From: Anaerolinea sp.
GTDB lineage: Bacteria > Chloroflexota > Anaerolineae > JAAEKA01
DNA length: 13,103 nucleotides
Assembly (NCBI GenBank): GCA_014879765.1
Contig: JACSRL010000309.1
Coordinates: 1 to 13,103 of the forward strand
Direction: 5' to 3'
Shown piece by piece: positions 6,519 through 13,103 of this stretch (the first letter of the stretch is position 1; each line of letters opens with the position of its first letter). The translations under genes were made by a program, and so were the position numbers. The notes beneath the pieces were generated by a model, which was not told the origin of the DNA, made no database searches, and worked only from the letters and a program-made list of their open reading frames with translations.

Positions 6519-7031
6519 TCAGGGTGCATGGGCGGGGAACCAGCGGGCGGCCAGCTCGCGTTGGGCGAGCTCGATAAAAGCGGCTGCGCCGGTCGCGGGG
6601 CCGAGCAGAAAGAGGTGGCCGGGGCAGGCGCAGTCGGAGGAGCCAAAGCCGCGCATGGTGGCCTGGGCGCGACTGCTGACCCAGGCGGCCCAGGCGCATT
6701 CCAGCCGCTGCGGATCCTCCCGCGCCAGCGCGCCCAGCAGATCGGCATGGGGCAACAGGTAGTCGATGTGCCAGTGGGGCCGGCCCGCGCCGGAGGCATA
6801 GCGGCGCAGTCGGGCTGCCAGCCCACCCGGCCCCAGCGCGCTGCCGGCATAGCAGTAGAGGCCGGGGTCGAAGGCAACCTGCCGCCAGCGACCGATCTGC
6901 GTCTCGAGGCTTGTGGACAGGTTCAACAGCAGCAGATAGGCGCCAGGTCGGGCGGGAGGCGCACTGGCTGCTGGCCCGCTGCCCTGGCCGAACAGGGGGC
7001 TGCTGGCGGCAACTGGCAAAGCTGGCTTCAT
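6519..7031 (-). CDS. DUF123 (GIY-YIG-related) domain protein
   Basis: This 170-aa protein matches the DUF123 family, a GIY-YIG-like domain found alone or fused to endonuclease III. Recognisable pieces in order are GAYLLLLNLS (the GxY strand), GLYCYAGSALGPGGLAARL (the YIG-like strand plus helix), HWHIDYLL, and a C-terminal GFGSSDCACPGHLF with the family's Cys-containing GSSDC. The first 30 or so residues are low-complexity Ala/Ser/Pro. Upstream ATG codons exist, but the one at 7088 lies on a candidate -10 box (7087-7092), so ATG 7031 (MKPALP) is chosen. The biochemical role of DUF123 alone is not established, though nucleic-acid binding or cleavage is plausible. It is transcribed toward the exonuclease gene with a 100-bp gap, so cotranscription is possible. 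Confidence 0.8.
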   Translation of the reverse strand: MKPALPVAASSPLFGQGSGPAASAPPARPGAYLLLLNLSTSLETQIGRWRQVAFDPGLYCYAGSALGPGGLAARLRRYASGAGRPHWHIDYLLPHADLLGALAREDPQRLECAWAAWVSSRAQATMRGFGSSDCACPGHLFLLGPATGAAAFIELAQRELAARWFPAHAP

Positions 7032-7086
7032 GTGAATTCTCAACAGGGCAAGGGCTGCGGAACTGAGCGGTCTGAGCTGTGGTGAC

Positions 7087-7115
7087 ATTATACGTTGCTT
7101 GGCGGCTGGGCACAA
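7087..7115 (-). promoter_or_regulatory. Candidate promoter of the DUF123 gene
   Basis: There is a perfect TATAAT on the minus strand at 7092-7087. At 17-bp spacing the -35 region is TTGTGC (7115-7110), a poor match (3/6). A start near 7080 would give a leader of roughly 50 nt before ATG 7031. Confidence 0.45.
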
Positions 7116-7146
7116 GCGTCGATCGACCACGCGGCCAAATCAAACG

Positions 7147-7433
7147 GGTGTGTTTGGATCTGGTTGAACGGCATAGTAGGCCAGCGCAGGTCGAGTAGGG
7201 CCAGGCGGCATCTGCCTCATAAGCAACTTGAACGCAATCAACTCCTGGGTGCCGAAAGCTGCCGTCTGGCCCGTATCGAGACCGGAGCGGGTCTACCGCG
7301 CGACTCGCTCCGGTCTCGACACTTACGCCGCACGCACGTGTAGGTGTACGCTGGAATTGGCTGTCCTTATGTGACGCGCGTTACCTCAACCCGCTACTCG
7401 ACCTACGCTAACCAACCCGTTTCAAACACACCC
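7147..7433. mobile_element. MITE-like non-autonomous element, 287 bp
   Basis: The terminal inverted repeats are 21 bp: left 7147-7167 and right 7413-7433. They agree at 18 of 21 positions, with the outer 11 (GGGTGTGTTTG) identical. Directly outside are AATTCAAAC (7138-7146) and AAATCAAAC (7434-7442), an 8/9 match consistent with a 9-bp target duplication. Inside, AGCGCAGGTCGAGTAG (7184-7199) is repeated inverted at 7394-7409 (15/16), and the centre carries the hairpin at 7276-7319. No ORF inside resembles a transposase. The size, ends and symmetry fit a MITE. A 9-bp duplication with GGG ends would suit several DDE transposase families, which I cannot choose between. It fills the gene-free gap between the DUF123 gene and the arsR-type promoter. 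Confidence 0.7.
7276..7319. repeat. 18-bp hairpin at the centre of the MITE-like element
   Basis: The arms 7276-7293 and 7302-7319 pair over 18 positions, 17 Watson-Crick and one G-T wobble, around an 8-nt loop (TACCGCGC). The outer 14 bp (TCGAGACCGGAGCG) are perfect. No T-run follows on either side, so it is not a normal intrinsic terminator. It lies almost exactly at the symmetry centre of the surrounding element. Confidence 0.9.
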
Positions 7434-7462
7434 AAATCAAACAAATCAACACCGTCCGAAAC

Positions 7463-7490
7463 TTGACACGAAACGCACAAAGCATAGAAT
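7463..7490 (+). promoter_or_regulatory. Sigma-A promoter of the metal-resistance operon
   Basis: A perfect -35 TTGACA (7463-7468) is followed after 16 bp by TAGAAT (7485-7490, 5/6). The ribosome binding site AGGA (7515-7518) precedes ATG 7526 by 7 nt. The operator at 7489-7508 overlaps the end of the -10 box and the predicted start, which explains repression. Confidence 0.75.
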
Positions 7491-7508
7491 ATAAACAGTT
7501 GCTCATAT
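7489..7508. promoter_or_regulatory. Putative SmtB/ArsR-type operator
   Basis: The 20-bp site ATATAAACAGTTGCTCATAT is an imperfect palindrome with ATA/TAT ends. Its core TAAA-N6-CTCA resembles the TGAA-N6-TTCA half-sites of SmtB-family operators, and the AACAGTT part is like known cyanobacterial sites. Position over the promoter of an SmtB-like gene supports autorepression relieved by metal. Confidence 0.6.
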
Positions 7509-7525
7509 ATTTTTAGGAACGTTGC

Positions 7526-7885
7526 ATGTCTGACAGAATCACCATCTGCACCGACGACCATGCCAGCGATGCGCTGGCGCTGGCGGCCCAGGCGCATCTG
7601 CTGGACGGCATCCGCGCCACGCGGGTGGCCGATCTCTTCAAGGCGCTGGCGGACCCGACCCGCATTCGCATCATCAGCCTGCTGGCGCACACCGAGCTGT
7701 GCGTCGGCGATCTGTGCCTGACCCTGGGCATGAGCCAGCCGGCCATCTCGCATCAACTGCGCATCCTGCGCAACCTGGCCATCGTCTCGGCGCGCAAGCA
7801 GGGGCAGCATGTCTTCTACACGCTGACCGATCAGCACATCCACGATCTCTATTGCCAGGGCCTGGCGCACATCGAACATGAATGA
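7526..7885 (+). CDS. ArsR/SmtB-family metal-sensing repressor (Zn/Co type)
   Basis: This 119-aa winged-helix repressor shows LADPTRIRIISLL (43-53), ELCVGDLC (57-64) and the recognition helix SQPAISHQLRILR (70-82). The wing is RKQGQHVFYTL. The alpha-5 metal site is complete: D102-x-H104 plus H115-x-x-H118, the same spacing as SmtB (D104, H106, H117, E120) and the same ligands as CzrA (D84, H86, H97, H100). C59 is present but position 61 is Gly, so the CxC pair of CadC-type Cd/Pb sensors is missing; C8 and C64 are additional cysteines. I infer a Zn(II)- or Co(II)-released repressor of its own operon, which includes the P1B ATPase downstream. The start at ATG 7526 has a fitting AGGA. The last codons lie in the 71-bp tandem duplication. 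Confidence 0.92.
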   Translation: MSDRITICTDDHASDALALAAQAHLLDGIRATRVADLFKALADPTRIRIISLLAHTELCVGDLCLTLGMSQPAISHQLRILRNLAIVSARKQGQHVFYTLTDQHIHDLYCQGLAHIEHE

Positions 7886-7894
7886 CAGCCGGCC

Positions 7895-7928
7895 AGAAAC
7901 CGGGTTTTTCCGAAAAAACCCGGTTTCT
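7895..7928. repeat. Palindromic repeat, copy 1
   Basis: The arm AGAAACCGGGTTTTT (7895-7909) pairs perfectly over 15 bp with 7914-7928 around the loop CCGA. The palindrome is bracketed by 8-bp direct repeats CAGCCGGC (7886-7893 and 7931-7938), as if inserted with a target duplication. It stands just after the repressor stop codon and could act as an intercistronic RNA hairpin. Confidence 0.9.
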
Positions 7929-7965
7929 CTCAGCCGGCTTCATCGAACATGAGTGACAGCCGGCC

Positions 7966-7999
7966 AGAAACCGGGTTTTTCCGAAAAAACCCGGTTTCT
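7966..7999. repeat. Palindromic repeat, copy 2
   Basis: This hairpin is identical to the one 71 bp upstream (15-bp stem, loop CCGA). It lies 27 bp before the preferred start of the metal ATPase and stays open in that gene's frame, coding for PETGFFRKNPVS if the upstream ATG 7949 is used. Confidence 0.9.
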
Positions 8000-8026
8000 C
8001 TCAGCCGGTTCTCTCGACCCAACGCC

Positions 8027-10414
8027 ATGAACACCACTCAAATTGACCTTGAACTGCTGCTGCCGGCCATGGATGCCGGCGATGACTGCGTGCAGATGCT
8101 CACTGAGCGCCTGATGGCAACGCGCGGCGTCGACAAGGCGCACATCACGCACGAGAATGGAACGGCCCGCCTCTGTCTGCACTTCGACCCTAACCTGGTC
8201 TCGTTGCAGAAGATCCAGCGCCTGGCCCGGCGCGCCGGCGCCGAGATCACCGCCCGCTACCGCCATGAGGCGCTGCCGGTGCTGGGCATGGATGCCGCCG
8301 ACGCGGCCGCGGGCCTGACTGAGGTGCTGGCCGGCCTGGACGGCATGATCCACGCCCAGGTCAACTACGCGGCCGGGCTGGCCTTCGTCGCCTATGACAG
8401 CCAGCTTCTGGCCGCGGCGGACATCGCCAGGGCCATCCACGGCATGGGCTACAGCGTCGGCGAGCGGGGAACGGACAAGCCAGCTGGCGACGAATGCTGT
8501 GCCCATTCGGACGCGCCCGCTTTTCTGCCCCACTGGCTGCAAGAGCGGTGGACCTATCTGCTGGTGGGGTTGGCCGGGCTCTTTCTGCTGATTGGCTGGG
8601 CCGGCGGCAGCTTCTTTGGCATGTCCCCTCAACTGGCCACCCTCTTCTTCGTGCTCTCCTATCTGGCCGGCGGCTACGACATCGCCACCCACGCGGTGCC
8701 CGGCCTGCTCAGGGGCAAGCTGGACACCGACGTGTTGATGCTGGCCGCGGCGCTGGGCGCGGCCATTCTGGGCCACTGGGCCGAGGGCGCGTTTCTGCTC
8801 TTTCTCTTCGCCCTGGGCCATGCCGGCGAGCACTACGCCCTGGACCATGCCCGCAACGCGGTGCAGGCGCTGGGCGAGCTGATGCCCAAGACCGCGCAGG
8901 TCAAACGACAAGGGGAGATCAAGTCGATCCCTGTGGAGCAGGTGCAGATCGGCGACGTGGTGGTGGTGCGCCCCGGCGACCGCATCCCGGTGGATGGCAG
9001 GGTGCTGAGCGGCGCGAGCGGCGTCGACCAGAGCCCGATCACCGGCGAGAGCCGGCCGGCGCTCAAGGTGGCCGGAGACGAGGTGTTCGCGGGCAGCATC
9101 AACCAGGACGCCGCGCTGGAGGTGGAGGTCACCCGGCTGGCCAAGGACAACACGCTGAGCCGGGTGATGCAGATGGTGGCCGAGGCGCAGAGCCAGCAAA
9201 GCCCCACCCAGCGCTACGCCGAACGCTTCACCTCCCGCCTGGTGCCGACCATTCTCCTCCTCACCCTGTTGACGATCGTCGTCCCGCCGCTGTTGGGCTG
9301 GATGTCGTTGAGCGACAGCTTCTACCGGGGCATGTTGCTTCTGGTGGCTGCCTCACCCTGCGCGCTGGCCCTGGGCACGCCGGCCGCGGTGCTGGCCGGC
9401 ATCGGCCAGGCCGCGCGCAATGGCGTGCTCATCAAGGGGGGTGTGCATCTGGAGAACCTGGGCGCCATCCGGGCCATGGCCTTCGACAAGACGGGCACCC
9501 TGACCGAGGGCCGCTTCGAGCTCACCGACGTGCTGGCGCTGAACGGCGTCAGCGAAAGCGCCCTGCTGCAGGTCGCCGCGGCCGTGGAGCAGCAATCCAG
9601 CCACCCGCTGGCCCAGGCCGTGGTGCGCCACGCCCAGGCGCTGAACCTGCCCCTGCCCGCGGCCAACGGCCTGGAGAATGTCAGCGGGCTGGGGGTACAC
9701 AGCCAGGTGGATGGGCTGCCGGTCTCCATCGGCTCGCGCAAGCTGTTCGAGACGGGCCTCGATGCGCCGCCGCCCGCGGTGCTGCGCGCCGTGGAGGAGC
9801 TGGAGCGCAACGCCAGGACCACCATGATCGTCCGCCAAAACGGCCAATACATCGGCGTGCTGGGGCTGGCCGACCGGCCGCGGGCAGGGGTCCAGGAGAA
9901 CTTGCAGCGTCTGCTGGCCCTGGGCGTCGAGCATCTGATCATGCTCACCGGCGACAATGGGGAGGTGGCCCAGCGCATCGCCGGGGAGGTGGGCATCACC
10001 GACGTGCGCGCCGGCTTGCTGCCCGAACACAAGCTGGATCTCATCGCGACCCTGAAAACCGAGTTCGGCAAAGTGGCCATGACCGGCGATGGGGTCAACG
10101 ATGCGCCGGCCCTGGCGGCCGCCACGGTGGGCATCGCCATGGGCGGGGCCGGCACTGCCGTCGCGCTGGAGACGGCCGACGTCGCCCTGATGGCCGATGA
10201 TCTGAGCAAGCTGCCCTTCGCGGTCGGCCTGAGCCAGGCCAGCCGGCGCATCATCGTGCAAAATCTGGCCCTCGCGCTGGGGGTCATCCTCCTGCTGGTG
10301 TTCACCTCCGTGCTGGGCCTGGTGCAGCTCACCGGGGCTGTGATCCTGCACGAGGGGAGCACCATCCTGGTGGTGCTCAACGCGCTGCGCCTGCTGCGCT
10401 ATCGCGCCGCGTGA
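8027..10414 (+). CDS. P1B-4-type heavy-metal-transporting ATPase with two degenerate HMA domains
   Basis: This 795-aa membrane pump exports metal with ATP. Visible marks are TGES in the actuator domain, phosphorylation motif DKTGT (D487), SHPLAQ of the nucleotide domain and GDGVNDAP near 688. The transmembrane metal motif is SPC (443-445), and HEGST (from H775) lies in the last membrane helix; this pair defines subclass P1B-4 (Co/Zn/Fe exporters such as CoaT or CtpD) rather than the CPC of ZntA/CadA. Two ferredoxin-like HMA domains precede the membrane part (about 1-70 and 80-145) but neither has CxxC. A CCAH cluster (C157, C158, H160) follows them. The frame is open from ATG 7949, but those 26 residues come from the palindromic repeat, so ATG 8027 (MNTTQIDLE) is preferred; neither start has a good Shine-Dalgarno. 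It is cotranscribed with the repressor. Confidence 0.93.
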   Translation: MNTTQIDLELLLPAMDAGDDCVQMLTERLMATRGVDKAHITHENGTARLCLHFDPNLVSLQKIQRLARRAGAEITARYRHEALPVLGMDAADAAAGLTEVLAGLDGMIHAQVNYAAGLAFVAYDSQLLAAADIARAIHGMGYSVGERGTDKPAGDECCAHSDAPAFLPHWLQERWTYLLVGLAGLFLLIGWAGGSFFGMSPQLATLFFVLSYLAGGYDIATHAVPGLLRGKLDTDVLMLAAALGAAILGHWAEGAFLLFLFALGHAGEHYALDHARNAVQALGELMPKTAQVKRQGEIKSIPVEQVQIGDVVVVRPGDRIPVDGRVLSGASGVDQSPITGESRPALKVAGDEVFAGSINQDAALEVEVTRLAKDNTLSRVMQMVAEAQSQQSPTQRYAERFTSRLVPTILLLTLLTIVVPPLLGWMSLSDSFYRGMLLLVAASPCALALGTPAAVLAGIGQAARNGVLIKGGVHLENLGAIRAMAFDKTGTLTEGRFELTDVLALNGVSESALLQVAAAVEQQSSHPLAQAVVRHAQALNLPLPAANGLENVSGLGVHSQVDGLPVSIGSRKLFETGLDAPPPAVLRAVEELERNARTTMIVRQNGQYIGVLGLADRPRAGVQENLQRLLALGVEHLIMLTGDNGEVAQRIAGEVGITDVRAGLLPEHKLDLIATLKTEFGKVAMTGDGVNDAPALAAATVGIAMGGAGTAVALETADVALMADDLSKLPFAVGLSQASRRIIVQNLALALGVILLLVFTSVLGLVQLTGAVILHEGSTILVVLNALRLLRYRAA

Positions 10415-10423
10415 GGCAGACAG

Positions 10424-12274
<1,851 letters not shown>

Positions 12275-12285
12275 GGCGAACAAGG

Positions 12286-12314
12286 ATTATACACATCAAT
12301 GGGCGCGCCGCCAA
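12286..12314 (-). promoter_or_regulatory. Promoter of the methyltransferase/MTHFR gene, likely giving a near-leaderless mRNA
   Basis: On the minus strand TTGGCG (12314-12309, 4/6) is followed after 17 bp by a perfect TATAAT (12291-12286). The predicted transcription start near 12279 lies only about 5 nt before ATG 12274, leaving no room for a Shine-Dalgarno sequence. No riboswitch-like leader is possible from this start. Confidence 0.7.
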
Positions 12315-12351
12315 GACCCTGGGGCGACCCCCGGCAATCGACTGTGCCAGA

Positions 12352-12380
12352 TTGCCCAATACCGGCAGTCCAGCTATAAT
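12352..12380 (+). promoter_or_regulatory. Promoter of the peptide deformylase gene
   Basis: TTGCCC (12352-12357, 4/6) is followed after 17 bp by a perfect TATAAT (12375-12380). A start near 12387 gives a leader of about 36 nt before ATG 12423. It lies back to back with the minus-strand promoter at 12286-12314. Confidence 0.7.
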
Positions 12381-12422
12381 CTGCACAGCAAAACTTTCGA
12401 ATCTACCAACTGGAAACCTGAG

Positions 12423-12980
12423 ATGGCCAAACGAGAGATCAAACTGATCGGCGATGACGTGTTGCGCAAGGAAGCGCGCAAAGTCAAGAAGTTCGACAAA
12501 ACACTGCACAAACTGCTGGATGACATGACGGAGACCATGCGCGAGGCGCCGGGCATCGGCCTGGCCGCACCCCAGATCGGCATCCTGGAGCGGGTGATCG
12601 TGGTGGAGCTGCAAGAGGACGACGAAGACCCGCAGAGCGGCCAACTGTTCGAGTTCGTCAACCCGGAGATCATCTTCGAAAGCGATGTGCAGGTCGAGGG
12701 CGAGGAGGGCTGTCTGTCGATCCCCAACATCGTCGGCGATGTCTGGCGCGCCGAGCGCATCGTGGTCAAGGGCCAGGACCGCCACGGCAAGGCGCAGAGG
12801 CTGGAGGCCCACGACTGGCTGGCGCGCGCCTTCCAGCATGAGATCGACCACATCAACGGCGTGCTGTTCATCGACCGGGTCGAGGGGCCGGAGCACCTGC
12901 GCCGGCTGGTCAAGGTGCGCGACGAAAAGGGCGAGGAATACTACAAGGCGATCCCCATGTCGCAGCTTGCGCCGACCTAA
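12423..12980 (+). CDS. def: Peptide deformylase
   Basis: This 185-aa enzyme removes the formyl group from the N-terminal Met of new proteins. All three family motifs are present: GIGLAAPQ (44-51), EGCLS with metal ligand C97, and HEIDH with ligands H139 and H143 and catalytic E140. The frame is open upstream to 12273, but the extra 50 residues are unlike the family. They also lie across the promoter at 12352-12380, so ATG 12423 (MAKREIKLIG) is the start. The Shine-Dalgarno is weak (GGAAA at about 12411). The protein is slightly longer than the 165-170 aa of common type 1 enzymes because of an acidic insert (ELQEDDEDPQSGQ, 62-74) and a C-terminal extension. No aminopeptidase or fmt gene follows within the window. 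Confidence 0.97.
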   Translation: MAKREIKLIGDDVLRKEARKVKKFDKTLHKLLDDMTETMREAPGIGLAAPQIGILERVIVVELQEDDEDPQSGQLFEFVNPEIIFESDVQVEGEEGCLSIPNIVGDVWRAERIVVKGQDRHGKAQRLEAHDWLARAFQHEIDHINGVLFIDRVEGPEHLRRLVKVRDEKGEEYYKAIPMSQLAPT

Positions 12981-12995
12981 CCGGCTTGCAGGCGC

Positions 12996-13024
12996 TTGAC
13001 GATTCCTGTGACATGCGTTACAAT
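12996..13024 (+). promoter_or_regulatory. Promoter of a gene beyond the right edge
   Basis: TTGACG (12996-13001, 5/6) is followed after 17 bp by TACAAT (13019-13024, 5/6). It lies just after the deformylase stop and points out of the window. ATG codons at 13088 (closed by TGA after three codons) and 13096 follow, but too little sequence remains to call a gene. Confidence 0.65.
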
Positions 13025-13054
13025 CCCAAAACGCAACTGCTCAGGCTTGGCATT

Positions 13055-13069
13055 AGAAACCGGGTTTTT
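13055..13069 (+). repeat. Third, partial copy of the AGAAACCGGGTTTTT repeat
   Basis: The 15 bases AGAAACCGGGTTTTT equal the left arm of the palindromes at 7895 and 7966. The matching right arm does not follow within the window; instead GTCTGGCAGAC (13070-13080), a small palindrome of its own, comes next. It lies in the leader downstream of the promoter at 12996-13024 and shows that the repeat is dispersed in this genome. Confidence 0.8.
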
Positions 13070-13103
13070 GTCTGGCAGACCAAGGTCATGGCGCCATGAA
13101 AGG

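Larger units (their letters stand above)
7870..8011. repeat. 71-bp tandem duplication covering the repressor 3' end and a palindrome
   Basis: Copy 1 (7870-7940) and copy 2 (7941-8011) are nearly identical, with one substitution (A7882 versus G7953) and slight divergence at the last three bases. Each contains the final codons and stop region of the repressor gene followed by a palindrome flanked by CAGCCGG. Because 71 is not a multiple of three, reading frames shift between copies. The near identity implies a recent duplication. Confidence 0.95.

Noticed and set aside
7171..7256. tRNA-Met-like stretch: CGGCAT and GTGCCG could pair as an acceptor stem, with CTCATAA like an anticodon loop.
   Set aside because: The anticodon would be about 15 nt too far from the 5' end, the T-loop GTTC is missing and the anticodon stem pairs over only 3-4 bp. 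It lies inside the MITE-like element.
7276..7319. Central hairpin as a bidirectional terminator.
   Set aside because: No T-tract follows on either strand, and its central place in the inverted-repeat element explains it better.
7895..7999. Palindromes as intrinsic terminators after the repressor gene.
   Set aside because: The T-run lies inside the stem rather than after it, and the 3' flank is TCTCAGCC, so they are not classical terminators; attenuation remains possible.
7940..9199. 419-codon minus-strand open frame opposite the metal pump.
   Set aside because: Translation is His/Gln-rich without family motifs; the plus strand encodes an unmistakable P-type ATPase.
13087..13103. Start of a plus-strand gene at ATG 13096.
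   Set aside because: Fewer than three codons are visible and the Shine-Dalgarno is poor. The bases CATGGCGCCATG form a palindrome that supplies both ATGs.

Overview
The window is GC-rich bacterial chromosome, or a metagenomic contig of one, with tightly packed genes, recognisable sigma-A promoters (several exact TATAAT -10 boxes) and many short repeats. A fused homocysteine methyltransferase/methylenetetrahydrofolate reductase, tandem DUF2791-type ATPases and a dispersed palindrome built on AGAAACCGGGTTTTT together suggest Chloroflexota. That assignment is inference; no rRNA or other decisive marker is present.

Positions 1-5555 (minus strand) hold a putative defence or DNA-processing operon. 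It starts from a near-consensus promoter (5527-5555) and reads: an unrecognised 285-aa helical protein, two different DUF2791/BrxD-like P-loop ATPases, an OLD/RecF-like ABC-type ATPase, a PIN-domain nuclease, and the visible first 39 codons of what looks like an SF2 (Lhr-like) helicase cut by the window edge. The helicase reading frame opens at or just before motif Ib, so its Walker A half is absent from the expected place. The ATPase-PIN pair sits exactly there, joined by 4-bp overlaps, which suggests a cassette that replaced the 5' end of the helicase gene. A heptanucleotide array (CAATTGA/CAATTGC, nine units) separates the two DUF2791 genes.

Positions 5546-7092 (minus strand) hold a stand-alone 5'-3' exonuclease of the FEN/PolA-N type and a small DUF123 (GIY-YIG-related) protein. 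From 7093 to 7525 there is no gene. This stretch contains a 287-bp MITE-like element with 21-bp terminal inverted repeats (18/21 identical), a 9-bp flanking duplication (8/9) and a strong central hairpin, followed by a metal-regulated promoter and operator.

Positions 7526-10414 (plus strand) form a metal-resistance pair: an SmtB/CzrA-like repressor with a complete alpha-5 Zn/Co site, and a P1B-4-type metal ATPase (SPC and HEGST motifs) whose two N-terminal HMA-like domains lack CxxC. Between them lies a 71-bp tandem duplication, each copy carrying a 15-bp-stem palindrome.

Positions 10424-12980 are housekeeping: the homocysteine methyltransferase/MTHFR gene on the minus strand, convergent with the ATPase gene, and peptide deformylase on the plus strand, fired from back-to-back promoters. 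The last 120 bp hold a good plus-strand promoter and half of the palindromic repeat, with no identifiable gene before the window ends.
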